Of a stretch of DNA of 64,000 nucleotides, positions 26,677 to 35,634 are shown in pieces (positions within the stretch are counted from its first letter, which is position 1; each line of letters starts with the position of its first letter). The notes under the pieces are model-generated. The model had not been told where the DNA came from. It was given only the letters and a program-made list of their open reading frames with translations, and searched no databases. This stretch comes from Vibrio sp. MEBiC08052 (GTDB lineage: Bacteria; Pseudomonadota; Gammaproteobacteria; Enterobacterales; Vibrionaceae): the NCBI RefSeq assembly GCF_001506075.1, contig NZ_KQ947477.1:87218-151217 (forward strand), read 5' to 3'. The position numbers and the translations under genes were made by a program.

Positions 26677-28956
26677 TCAGCACTGGTGAATGCCATACCA
26701 AAGCTGCCCCATCGCAATACCGCTATCATTCACCGGGATCATCGTACCGCTATATATCGGCTGCTTGGTTTCGTCCCAGTTCTGCCACAAGGCATCCATC
26801 AACAATCGATTTTGAAAAACCCCGCCACTGACAATGACCGGCAGGGATGGATAACGGCTTGCCATCTGTTGAATCGCCCCGGCCAATGCTTCAATCACCC
26901 CCCGGCAAGCGTCAGAAATCGCTCCTTGGCTCAGCCAAATTTGGGATTCAATACACCGTATCAATAATGGTTTCCAATCCAGTAGCGACGTCCCGTCCTC
27001 CCAGTTCATCTCCCAAGATGAGTCGGGCTGCCCGGCTGACATTGCAGCGGATTCCACCAGTAAGCCGCTTTCGCCGTCAAAATCAGGACGATCAAGCAAT
27101 GCGCCTAAACAAGCCCACGCATCAAACAAACGCCCGACAGAAGAACACAGCGGAGAGTGTTTACCGGACAACCACAGCTGATGCAGATTAGAAAAGTCAT
27201 GGTCATCCCATCCCTGAAAGGCCGGGTGTGCCAGCGAGCGAATCTCTTGCAGCGAATAACATTCCAGCAGCATTGCCAGCAAAATTCGGGCAGGATCACG
27301 AATCGCCCGCTCGCCGCCAATCAAACGAAAAGGTCTTAAACTGCCACAACGCTGATAACCTTGGGTATCCGCCAGCAACACTTCACCGCCCCAAACCGTG
27401 TCATCATCCCCCATGCCGGTACCGTCAAATGCAAACCCTAATACGGGGTCGGTGATTTGATATTCCGCCATTACGGCCAGAATGTGGGCGTGATGATGCT
27501 GCACCTGTAAAATGCTGCCTGATCGCGCGTGAGCTGACTGGGTCGAAAAATATCCCGGATGATTGTCACACACCCAATGTGACGGTTCACATTGGTATAA
27601 ATGTTGAAATAATGAAATGGTCTTTTCATGACGTTGTTGGGTGTCGAGATCATCCAAATCACCGATATAAGGAGACAACATCGACTGTCCGGATAAGGCC
27701 ATGGCCATAGTCGATTTTTGCTGCGCGCCCATCGCGACAATCGGGGCGCCCTGATAATCACTGTGATGACTGAATGGTGCGTAACCTCGCGCCATTCTCA
27801 GCACCCGTATGGTATTACCAGCGTAATGCACAATGCTATCGTCACAGGGGTTGGCAATCGGCCGGTCATGATCCAACATACCGTCCAAAGCCTCACCAAA
27901 CAAGCGCAGCATTTCATCGCCGTCAGCAACTAATGGCATCCCGGACAGGTTCCCACTGGTCATCACGAGAACAGGCTCGCTTCGGTAGCGACGGTATTGT
28001 TCAAACAACAGGTGATGTAACGGGGTATAAGGGAGCATTACGCCCAAGTAAGGACTGTCGCACGATACTTCAGGAGCAAGATTCGGATGAGCTCGCCGGT
28101 TCATCAGCACAATCGGTGCGGCACTGGCGGTTAGTGCCTGCCATTCGGCGGGCACTCCGGTAACATATTGCTCCGCGGTTGCGACACCATCGACCATCAC
28201 CGCAAAGGGTTTACGCTGACGGTGTTTCATTTGGCGCAATTTGCTAACACTCACTGACGATGTGGCATCACAAACCAGATGAAATCCGCCAAGCCCTTTG
28301 ACCGCAATCACACCACCTTGACTGAGTATCTCGGCAGCTTGCCTAAATACTTCATCCTGCTCTGTGGTACAGGCACTTTGTGCATAACGCAGAGAAACCT
28401 TCGGCCCGCAATGGTGACAACTGGTGGGCTGCGCATGATAACGCCGGTTGCTCGGTGCTTGATAAACCTGTAAACATGACGGGCAGAAATCAAACCCTTT
28501 CATCGTCGTGTTGATCCGATCATAAGGCAGTTGCTCAATAATCGAATATCTGGGGCCACAATGCGTACAGTTGACAAATGGATAGTGATAATAAGGAGAA
28601 TGTTCATCATTCATTTCAGACAAACACTCGGGACAAATCGATTGATCCGGAGAAACACTGACCGCAACATGCGTTTCACGCTGACTCGGGTGAATCGTGA
28701 ATCCTTGTATCCGCCTCAAACGCTGGCGCGAACAAGCGACGTGATCTACACGAGCAAGCCGGGGCGGACGTTCTCTCAGCGCCCGAACAAACAAATCGAG
28801 CGCATCTTTGCGTCCCTGAACATCAATTTTAACGCCTTCAGAGCTATTCATCACCCATCCGGATAAATGATGCTGAACCGCAAGTTGATAGACAAAGGGA
28901 CGGAAACCGACCCCCTGAACAACACCGGAGACACAAATAAAATATCGTTCATTCAT
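26677..28956 (-). CDS. hypF: HypF carbamoyltransferase
   Basis: ATG 28956 (MNERYFICVSG) is preferred to a start 10 codons earlier, although neither has a strong SD. The 759 residues show, in order, the acylphosphatase domain (VSGVVQGVGFRPFVYQLA), two zinc fingers (CPECLSEM...CTHC and CPSCLQVY...CHHC), a YrdC-like nucleotide-binding domain (GGVIAVKGLGGFHLVCDA), and a Kae1-like domain with the metal-binding HHHAH. It makes the carbamoyl adenylate and transfers carbamoyl to HypE. Confidence 0.96.
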   Translation of the reverse strand: MNERYFICVSGVVQGVGFRPFVYQLAVQHHLSGWVMNSSEGVKIDVQGRKDALDLFVRALRERPPRLARVDHVACSRQRLRRIQGFTIHPSQRETHVAVSVSPDQSICPECLSEMNDEHSPYYHYPFVNCTHCGPRYSIIEQLPYDRINTTMKGFDFCPSCLQVYQAPSNRRYHAQPTSCHHCGPKVSLRYAQSACTTEQDEVFRQAAEILSQGGVIAVKGLGGFHLVCDATSSVSVSKLRQMKHRQRKPFAVMVDGVATAEQYVTGVPAEWQALTASAAPIVLMNRRAHPNLAPEVSCDSPYLGVMLPYTPLHHLLFEQYRRYRSEPVLVMTSGNLSGMPLVADGDEMLRLFGEALDGMLDHDRPIANPCDDSIVHYAGNTIRVLRMARGYAPFSHHSDYQGAPIVAMGAQQKSTMAMALSGQSMLSPYIGDLDDLDTQQRHEKTISLFQHLYQCEPSHWVCDNHPGYFSTQSAHARSGSILQVQHHHAHILAVMAEYQITDPVLGFAFDGTGMGDDDTVWGGEVLLADTQGYQRCGSLRPFRLIGGERAIRDPARILLAMLLECYSLQEIRSLAHPAFQGWDDHDFSNLHQLWLSGKHSPLCSSVGRLFDAWACLGALLDRPDFDGESGLLVESAAMSAGQPDSSWEMNWEDGTSLLDWKPLLIRCIESQIWLSQGAISDACRGVIEALAGAIQQMASRYPSLPVIVSGGVFQNRLLMDALWQNWDETKQPIYSGTMIPVNDSGIAMGQLWYGIHQC

Positions 28957-28993
28957 GGCACAACCAGCCCGGAGAACTGAAGACACTAGAGAA

Positions 28994-29048
28994 CTTAAGG
29001 TACTCTAACTTAAGATACTTTTTCGCTTAAGACGCTTTCTTGCTTAAG
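28994..29048. repeat. Four imperfect tandem repeats, each opening with CTTAAG
   Basis: CTTAAG occurs at 28994, 29009, 29026 and 29043, spaced 15, 17 and 17 bases. Each copy is followed by a similar pyrimidine-rich tail (for example GATACTTTTTCG and GACGCTTTCTTG). The array fills most of the hupE-hypF gap and includes the hupE stop codon. Confidence 0.7.
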
Positions 29049-29622
29049 ACACAAGAAACGAACCGCCAAGTATTGCGACAACAGCGCCGAGCATTTTGAC
29101 TAAACGGCCACTGGCTGAAAAACGTAATACAGCACTGCCAAGTCCGATCCCCGTCATATGTAACAGAAAAGTAGACAGGACGAAACCGCTGAAATACGCC
29201 AATGCATGGCTATTGAATGGCATCTCTGCACCATGAGCCATCCCGTGAAATACCGCAAATGCCATGACTAAAACCGTCACCCACTGATGAGAAATTTGCA
29301 CACTGCGCCAGAGTAACAGCCCCATCACAACCACACTGAGCGCGATATAGAGTTCGACGCCCGGAACAACTAAACCGGATACCCCTAAAATACCACCAAC
29401 AATCATCAATGCGATGAAAGAAAGTGGCATCTGCCAACGACTTCTTCCCCCAAATAAAGCCGCCAGAACACCAACACTGATCATCACACTGAGATGATCG
29501 ACTCCAGTCAGCGGATGCAAGATGCCACTTTCAAAACCATGATCTCCACCATGACCGGAGTGTGCCCATGCCAGTGGAGAAAACAAAACCAGTAACCCGA
29601 GGAGTAAATTCTTTATTTTCAT
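29044..29622 (-). CDS. hupE: HupE/UreJ family nickel/cobalt permease
   Basis: ATG 29622 gives a 192-residue protein with a signal peptide-like start (MKIKNLLLGLLVLFSPLAWA) followed by the HSGHG His-rich segment and HPLTGVDHL, the metal-binding signature of HupE/UreJ. About six membrane helices follow, with a second metal motif in FHGMAHGAE. Placed between fdhD and hypF, it should import nickel for hydrogenase maturation. Longer readings run into fdhD in another frame and are not supported. Confidence 0.92.
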   Translation of the reverse strand: MKIKNLLLGLLVLFSPLAWAHSGHGGDHGFESGILHPLTGVDHLSVMISVGVLAALFGGRSRWQMPLSFIALMIVGGILGVSGLVVPGVELYIALSVVVMGLLLWRSVQISHQWVTVLVMAFAVFHGMAHGAEMPFNSHALAYFSGFVLSTFLLHMTGIGLGSAVLRFSASGRLVKMLGAVVAILGGSFLVS

Positions 29623-29660
29623 TGTTTTATCTCTTTCTCTAAGACTAAATACATTCCCAA

Positions 29661-30506
29661 CTATTGATTCAACCCGAGAATCCTTTCTGCGTGCGTATAA
29701 ATATTGGCTTGTCCCGGACGGCAATAACCACACAGCGTGACATTGAGACGCTCCGCTAAATCCACGGCCATATCGGTCGCGGCTGAGATAGCACACAAAA
29801 TCTCAACTCCCCCGGCTGCGGCTTTTTGCACCATCTCAAAACTAGCCCGGCTCGTGACCAATACCACCCCTTTCTGTTTATGATACTTGGTGACCCAACC
29901 GATCAATTTGTCGAGCGCAATATGCCGTCCGACATCTTCAAATAATGCTTCCAGTTCACCATGCGTATTCATATAAGCAGCGGCATGACAGGACCCGGTC
30001 AGTTGATTCAGTTGCTGGCTCCGTTTCAAACGGTTTAAAGCGTCATCTAGTTTTTGCAAATGAAATGTCGTATGACTTTCCAGTGGTGTTTGTACACGAC
30101 AAACATGAGCCAATTGGTCTGTGCCACAGAGACCGCATCCTGTCATTCCCGCCATCGTACGCCGTTTTTCCTGCAGACGATTGATACAACGATTGGCAAT
30201 ATCGATCGAGAGCGTGATGCCATCGGGACTCATCTGAATATTGATATCGTGGATATCCCGATCATGGTCAATAATGCCTTCCGTCAGCGAAAAACCGACA
30301 GCAAACATATCCAGATCTCTGGGGGTACACATCATAACGGTGTAAGCCACCCCGTTATATTCCAAAGCAACAGGCACTTCCTGAATCAACGCATCGTCAA
30401 CCAGATGACACTGACTATTCTGCCGATAACGAACAATTTTTTTATGACTGACAGAATCAATATTCTGTACCGTGAAAGATTCACTCATAGGTCTATCCTG
30501 ATTCAT
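29661..30506 (-). CDS. fdhD: FdhD sulfurtransferase for formate dehydrogenase
   Basis: The 281-residue protein has the CxxC motif in GMTGCGLCGTDQL (around residues 120-132), which passes sulfur from IscS to the molybdenum cofactor of FdhF, and conserved GRHIALDKLIG and SRASFEMVQKAA segments. The ATG at 30506 overlaps the fhlA stop as ATGA. A second ATG at 30488 has AGGA seven bases upstream, so initiation there is equally possible. The adjacent fdhF is its client. Confidence 0.94.
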   Translation of the reverse strand: MNQDRPMSESFTVQNIDSVSHKKIVRYRQNSQCHLVDDALIQEVPVALEYNGVAYTVMMCTPRDLDMFAVGFSLTEGIIDHDRDIHDINIQMSPDGITLSIDIANRCINRLQEKRRTMAGMTGCGLCGTDQLAHVCRVQTPLESHTTFHLQKLDDALNRLKRSQQLNQLTGSCHAAAYMNTHGELEALFEDVGRHIALDKLIGWVTKYHKQKGVVLVTSRASFEMVQKAAAGGVEILCAISAATDMAVDLAERLNVTLCGYCRPGQANIYTHAERILGLNQ

Positions 30507-32584
30507 GACGAGGTTAATTCAGTCTCAGGCAAATAGTCCTTGCTGCTAATCCCCATCCGTTGCATTCGTGACAGTAATGTTGTCCTTTTTAAGCCGAGCT
30601 TCGCAGCCGCGCCACGCACGCCGGCGACAATGCCATTACTTTCTTTAAGCGCCTGAATCACCGTATCACGATTGATTTCAGACGTATCTTTTTTCTCGTA
30701 ATGAACTTCCGATGCATTCTCCTGCGGCTGTGATTCTGCTTTCGGAATTTCCAGACCTAATTTCACTAATTCGTCCAGTGGTGCATTCAGCACATCACCG
30801 CGAGTTAAAATCACGGATCGCTCAATAAAGTTACGTAACTGTCTGACATTACCGGGCCAGGCAAACGCTGTCAGTGCTCTCATCGTTTCATTGGTAATCG
30901 CGGTAATATTCTTTCCCATCTGCTTGGCAATCACGCGGGTAAAATGCTTCACCAATAGAGGAATATCTTCAGGCCGCTGACGAAGCGGTGGGATCTCTAT
31001 CGGAAAAATATTCAACCGGTAATACAGATCATTACGAAACGTTTTTTCCTGCACCATGGAGAGCAAATCAGCATTGGTTGCCACCACAATCCGCACATCA
31101 ACCTGAATCAACTGGTTTTTCCCGACCCGCTCAATTTCATTTTCCTGCAGCACCCGTAGCAACTTCGGTTGCAACTCCAATGGCATATCACCGATTTCAT
31201 CTAAAAACAGCGTGCCTTGATGCGCCTGTTCAAAACGCCCCACCCGTTGATGGACAGCGCCAGTAAATGCGCCGCGCTCATGACCGAAAAGCTCACTCTC
31301 AAATAAACCTTCCGGCACCGCAGCGCAGTTCATTTTTATCATCCGCTTTTGACTACGCCGGCTCATCTTATGAATCGCCCGGGCGACCAATTCTTTACCG
31401 GTACCAGTCTCGCCCAGAATCAAAACGGTACTATCACAGTCTGCCACCATCGCAACCTGATCGAGCACACGATTCATCGCCTCACTCTGGCTGATGATAT
31501 CGTCAAAAATACGCTGCTTCTCATCCTTGGATGCAATCGAAATATATTCACTTTTAGGCAGCACTTTGGTATGGGTTTCATGCACACTTAAACTATGCAT
31601 GGCCATCGCTACCCGAGCTGCAATTTGCTGAAGTAAGTCGAGATCGAGAGCAACATCTTGATCTTTCTTATGGAGCATGTAAGCAATATATCCGACGCGA
31701 TTGGTACGAAACACCATAGGAATCACGATCAGTTGTTCAATATCTTCGGCAAACTCAATTGCATTTTTCTGAAAAAATAATGGCCTTAAATCATCTCCCC
31801 GAATTAACACAGGGGAATAAGGCTCTCTTGTGTTCTGAAACGCACTGTCATCACTAAAAAAATGGCAATGATGACTAATTTCTCCCTGAACCAAATCACT
31901 GGTGTACTGGATATAATGTCCCTGATAGGGTTCGATCAGCGCCAAATGATGCATCGCAAAATGTTGGTTCAGACAACGGAGCAAAGAATTGAGTAATGTT
32001 TCTTTACTATTTTGGCTGATGACCGCATTCGTGACGTCCACCAGAATATGATAGTTATCTCGTTCATGGCTCAGCTGCTGCGCCATATTTGACGCTAATT
32101 CATGCTCGACAATATGAGCAATGAAAGAAACGAGAATACTACTGACCATACGGAACTGCTTCTCACCATCCTCCATATTACTAAGCTTGGGATTGATGAA
32201 CTCAATCACGCCCAATTGCTGACTGACCGTGTTCAGCGGCATTTTGCAATAATGGGCAATATCCCGGTAAGCCGGATGACCCGCAAAATGAGGATAGTAA
32301 TAAGCAAAGCCATCACCATCGAGTTTGTAGACACCATCATCATAAGACTGATGATATAAGCCGATCTCTTGAGGATGAAATGTCTCATGCTGAACTTGCT
32401 GATTACTATCAACATAGTAAAGGATCAATTCATCAGAAACTTCTCGGTGAAGGATAATATTCATCCGCTCGACTTGCAGAAATGAACATTCATCGTCATT
32501 TAGAAATTTCAACAAGTCATACATATCGTGAATCGATAGCATGGCTTGTGAAAAGTTCATCAACTCTTGAGCAATTCTATTCAT
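30503..32584 (-). CDS. fhlA: FhlA, sigma-54-dependent formate-sensing activator
   Basis: The 693 residues equal E. coli FhlA in length. Two N-terminal GAF-like regions (about 15-160 and 190-335) should sense formate. The AAA+ domain has GETGTGKE (Walker A, about 390), GAFTGA (sigma-54 contact) and the arginine-finger region, and the C-terminus is a Fis-type helix-turn-helix (GAAAKLGLKRTTLLSRMQRMG). It should activate the two sigma-54 promoters at 35460 and 47146. It sits 73 bases after fdhF, inside one of the units it controls, which implies positive feedback. Confidence 0.95.
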   Translation of the reverse strand: MNRIAQELMNFSQAMLSIHDMYDLLKFLNDDECSFLQVERMNIILHREVSDELILYYVDSNQQVQHETFHPQEIGLYHQSYDDGVYKLDGDGFAYYYPHFAGHPAYRDIAHYCKMPLNTVSQQLGVIEFINPKLSNMEDGEKQFRMVSSILVSFIAHIVEHELASNMAQQLSHERDNYHILVDVTNAVISQNSKETLLNSLLRCLNQHFAMHHLALIEPYQGHYIQYTSDLVQGEISHHCHFFSDDSAFQNTREPYSPVLIRGDDLRPLFFQKNAIEFAEDIEQLIVIPMVFRTNRVGYIAYMLHKKDQDVALDLDLLQQIAARVAMAMHSLSVHETHTKVLPKSEYISIASKDEKQRIFDDIISQSEAMNRVLDQVAMVADCDSTVLILGETGTGKELVARAIHKMSRRSQKRMIKMNCAAVPEGLFESELFGHERGAFTGAVHQRVGRFEQAHQGTLFLDEIGDMPLELQPKLLRVLQENEIERVGKNQLIQVDVRIVVATNADLLSMVQEKTFRNDLYYRLNIFPIEIPPLRQRPEDIPLLVKHFTRVIAKQMGKNITAITNETMRALTAFAWPGNVRQLRNFIERSVILTRGDVLNAPLDELVKLGLEIPKAESQPQENASEVHYEKKDTSEINRDTVIQALKESNGIVAGVRGAAAKLGLKRTTLLSRMQRMGISSKDYLPETELTSS

Positions 32585-32606
32585 AATCAGTTACGACTCA
32601 ATCAAA

Positions 32607-32644
32607 GGCTCTTTACAGAACATTGTACACAGACGTAAAGAGCC
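32607..32644 (-). repeat. Hairpin in the fdhF-fhlA gap
   Basis: A perfect 10-base stem (GGCTCTTTAC with GTAAAGAGCC) closes an 18-base loop between the fdhF stop and fhlA start. On the minus strand only TTT follows, so it may attenuate transcription into fhlA or protect the fdhF mRNA end. Confidence 0.6.
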
Positions 32645-32657
32645 CATATTGATCTAA

Positions 32658-34805
32658 TCACGCATATGCAACATGTGATTTGAGTCGAGCTTTCATTTGA
32701 CTATATTCAGACTGAACATGGTTCTCTGCCCATGCCTGGTCCTCAATCGCTTCTACCTTAACAGCACAATACTTGAATTCAGGTGTACTCGATATCGGAT
32801 CGACATGCTCAATCGTTAACTCGTTACATGCACCGATCCACCATTGATAAGTCATGTAAACCGCACCCGCATTAACCCGTTCTGATACGTTGGCGCGTGT
32901 AATCACTTTGCCTCGCCGGGAAGAGACCCACACTAACTGCTGATCCGCGATTCCCAGTTGCTTCGCATCCAGTGGATTCATCTGTACATATCCCGGTTCG
33001 TCTGCCAGCGTTGAAAGTGCTTTGCAATTCCCCGTCATCGAACGACATGAATAATGACCGATTTCACGAACGGTAGAGAGAACTAAAGGATACTCAGCAT
33101 CCGTTTGTTCCAATGGTGGACGCCAAGACGCACCGATAAACTTGCCTTTTCCTGATGGCGTCGCAAACTTATTGCCTTCAAACAAGAATGAAGTACCGGG
33201 GTGATCTTCCGTCGGGCACGGCCACATCACGGATTTAAGCCCCGCCATTTTTTCGTAGGTAACACCGGCAAACAGCGGTGTCAGTGCCCGCATTTCATCC
33301 CAGATCTCTTGGGTATTTTCATAATGCATCGGATAACCCATTCGCGTGGCTAACAGACTGAAAATCTCCCAGTCAGGTTTGACACCTTCAGGCGGAGTCA
33401 CCGCTTTATAGAAACGCTGGAAGCCGCGGTCAGCACTGGTATACACACCTTCATGTTCTCCCCAACTGGTCGATGGGAAAATAATATCAGCCATTTCAGC
33501 GGTTTTGGTCATGAAGATATCTTGAACAATCACCAGCTCCAATTGACGCATTGTCTCCCGCATGGCATTCAGATCGGCTTCAGTCTGCGCTGGATCCTCA
33601 CCAAAAATGTAGAACGCTTTGCAAGAACCATCCGCAACTTTATGACCGATTTCAGTCATGCGATAGCCGGGTTTCGCTGATAATTTCACGCCCCAAGCCT
33701 GCTCAAATTTCTCACGAATCTTATCGTCAGTGACAGACTGATACCCCGGGAACTGATGTGGCAACATCCCTAAATCACAGGTGCCCTGAACATTATTCTG
33801 TCCCCGAACCGGACCACAACCAACGCCACGACGGCCAAAGTTACCCGTCATTAATGCCAGGCCAGCCAAACCACGAACCACATCAACCGCCTGACCAAAC
33901 TGGGTAACACCCATACCCCATAAAATCATCGAACCGGAAGACTTGGCATAAGTCCGAGCAGCTTGCCGTACTTCAGCCGCTTTCAGGCCAGTCAGATGTT
34001 CAACTTTTTCAGGCGCATAATCCATGACAATCTTGCGGAACTCATCAAACCCTTCGGTATAATTTTGCACATAAGATTTATCATAAAGATTTTCATCAAT
34101 CAGCGTATAAGCCAACGCATTGACAAGTGCCATATTAGAACCATTTTTGAGCGCCAGCCATTGATCAGCAACCCGAACTGATTCAATTTTTCGAGGATCA
34201 CAGACGATCACTTTTGCACCGTTTTCACGCGCTTTCAAAATACGTCTTGCAATCACCGGGTGAGAGTCAGCAACGTTGTAACCGAAAATCAGCAAGCATT
34301 TTGCTTCTTCGATTTCAGGAATGGCATTACTCATTGCGCCATTCCCCACTACCGATTCCAAACCGGCAACTGAAGGGGCATGACAAACCCTTGCACAGTG
34401 GTCAACGTTGTTTGTACCAATCACTGCCCGGGCAAATTTTTGCATCACATAATTGGATTCATTGCCCGGCCCCCGGGCTGAGCCTGTGGTCATAATCGCG
34501 TCAGGACCATATTTCTGCTTGATAGCCGATAACTTCTCGACCGCAAAATCCAGTGCTTCATCCCAAGAAACCGCTTCAAGCTTGTCACTTTTTGTCCGAC
34601 GAATCATCGGCTGTTTCAACCGTGGTGTCAGCAGTTGGGTGTCATTTAAGAAATCCCACCCATAGTATCCTTTTAAACATAATTGGCCTTCATTGGTTCG
34701 GCCATTGGCTGGTTCTGCACCAACCACCTTGTTGTTTTCAACCAGCAGGTTCAACTTACATCCTGTACCGCAATAGGGGCACACGACTAATTTTTTTTCG
34801 ATCAT
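32658..34805 (-). CDS. fdhF: Formate dehydrogenase H, cysteine form
   Basis: The 715-residue protein aligns, from memory, along its whole length with E. coli FdhF (715). The N-terminal [4Fe-4S] site reads CPYCGTGC...CLKG; the active site reads HCARVCHAPS with cysteine 141 (TGT at 34385-34383) where E. coli has selenocysteine; the following histidine, needed for proton transfer, is kept. The C-terminal cofactor domain has STVREIGHYSCRSMTGN. It oxidises formate to CO2 in the cytoplasm using bis-MGD molybdenum and passes electrons through HydN/HyfA to the hydrogenase. It needs FdhD but no selenium. Confidence 0.97.
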   Translation of the reverse strand: MIEKKLVVCPYCGTGCKLNLLVENNKVVGAEPANGRTNEGQLCLKGYYGWDFLNDTQLLTPRLKQPMIRRTKSDKLEAVSWDEALDFAVEKLSAIKQKYGPDAIMTTGSARGPGNESNYVMQKFARAVIGTNNVDHCARVCHAPSVAGLESVVGNGAMSNAIPEIEEAKCLLIFGYNVADSHPVIARRILKARENGAKVIVCDPRKIESVRVADQWLALKNGSNMALVNALAYTLIDENLYDKSYVQNYTEGFDEFRKIVMDYAPEKVEHLTGLKAAEVRQAARTYAKSSGSMILWGMGVTQFGQAVDVVRGLAGLALMTGNFGRRGVGCGPVRGQNNVQGTCDLGMLPHQFPGYQSVTDDKIREKFEQAWGVKLSAKPGYRMTEIGHKVADGSCKAFYIFGEDPAQTEADLNAMRETMRQLELVIVQDIFMTKTAEMADIIFPSTSWGEHEGVYTSADRGFQRFYKAVTPPEGVKPDWEIFSLLATRMGYPMHYENTQEIWDEMRALTPLFAGVTYEKMAGLKSVMWPCPTEDHPGTSFLFEGNKFATPSGKGKFIGASWRPPLEQTDAEYPLVLSTVREIGHYSCRSMTGNCKALSTLADEPGYVQMNPLDAKQLGIADQQLVWVSSRRGKVITRANVSERVNAGAVYMTYQWWIGACNELTIEHVDPISSTPEFKYCAVKVEAIEDQAWAENHVQSEYSQMKARLKSHVAYA

Positions 34806-34845
34806 AATTTTCTCACTATCCCCGATGTTCCATTCTCATTCTGCT

Positions 34846-35394
34846 TCAAACCGAAATCACGGAAGCCTGATTCGCTGCCGCTTCTCGTTTCTGTTGGCTG
34901 GTTTGTTGCAGCGACTCAGGCGCTATCAAACGAATGGCCTCTGTTGGACAAACCTGAACACAAGCCGGCCCCTCTTCTCGGTGTGAACACAAATCACACT
35001 TCAGTGCTTGGGATTGAGGCACTTGTTTTTGGAAAAGCGCGGCATGTTCAGACACCACATTTTTCATTCGGGTCATGACACTCATCGCACCATACGGACA
35101 GGCAATCACACAGGTCTTACAGCCGATACAACGGGACTGAATCACCTTCACGTAACCATCTTCATGAACGATGGCATGATTCGGGCAAACTTGCGCACAC
35201 GGGGCATCGTCACACTGACGACACATCACAGGAACGGAGACTTCTGCATTTTTCACCAGTTGTAAACGTGGCGCAAAATCCTCGGTCCCATTCAAAGTAC
35301 CCGATGACTCATCCTGATGAGCGACCGCACAGGCAATCTCACAGGTTCGACAACCAATACACTTATTGGCGTCAGCAAAAACAAATCGATTCAT
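34846..35394 (-). CDS. hydN: HydN electron-transfer 4Fe-4S protein
   Basis: ATG 35394 has AAGGA six bases upstream; a longer reading to 35415 has no such support. The 182-residue protein carries four ferredoxin-type cysteine clusters (CIGCRTCEIAC, CRQCDDAPC, CIGCKTCVIACP and CDLCSHREEGPAC). In E. coli HydN is cotranscribed with HypF and supports formate dehydrogenase H and HypF-dependent maturation; here it is the first gene before fdhF. It starts about 55 bases after the predicted sigma-54 transcription start. Confidence 0.92.
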   Translation of the reverse strand: MNRFVFADANKCIGCRTCEIACAVAHQDESSGTLNGTEDFAPRLQLVKNAEVSVPVMCRQCDDAPCAQVCPNHAIVHEDGYVKVIQSRCIGCKTCVIACPYGAMSVMTRMKNVVSEHAALFQKQVPQSQALKCDLCSHREEGPACVQVCPTEAIRLIAPESLQQTSQQKREAAANQASVISV

Positions 35395-35459
35395 GCTGTA
35401 TCCTTTTTGTGTCAATACAACAGAGTATCTTCAGACTCTGGGGGTGGTTAATCATTACA

Positions 35460-35475
35460 GGCACAAGGCGTGCCA
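35460..35475 (-). promoter_or_regulatory. Sigma-54 promoter of the hydN-fdhF-fhlA-hyp unit
   Basis: The minus strand reads TGGCACGCCTTGTGCC, with the invariant GG and GC separated by exactly ten bases as in the -24/-12 consensus. The predicted start is near 35449, about 55 bases before hydN. Confidence 0.85.
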
Positions 35476-35595
35476 ATCCGGGAGTTACTATTTGAAATCA
35501 TTTAATCCAATGATTTATAAGAAAAAATAAGTGACAAATTTAAAAAACAAATCCAATCAGGAAGAACTGCTAACCTCTTGGCCTGATTGTTCAAC

Positions 35596-35626
35596 GACAA
35601 AAGTGTCGAACTTCGACACTTTTGTC
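35596..35626. promoter_or_regulatory. Perfect 15-base inverted repeat, candidate FhlA site and/or terminator
   Basis: Arms GACAAAAGTGTCGAA and its exact complement meet at a single central base, eight bases past the hycI stop and about 135 bases upstream of the -24 element of the hydN promoter. That distance suits an upstream activator site. The inner stem with AAAA before and TTTT after could also stop transcription from either side. The half-site AGTGTCGA recurs at the hyfA promoter. Confidence 0.6.
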
Positions 35627-35634
35627 ACCATGCG

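Noticed and set aside
28957..29043. A third sigma-54 promoter before hypF
   Set aside because: The nearest GC...CC pair is spaced by eleven bases, one off from the required ten, and lacks the rest of the consensus.
28994..29048. CTTAAG repeats as a CRISPR-like array
   Set aside because: Repeats are only 15-17 bases long, head to tail without spacers, and no cas genes are present.
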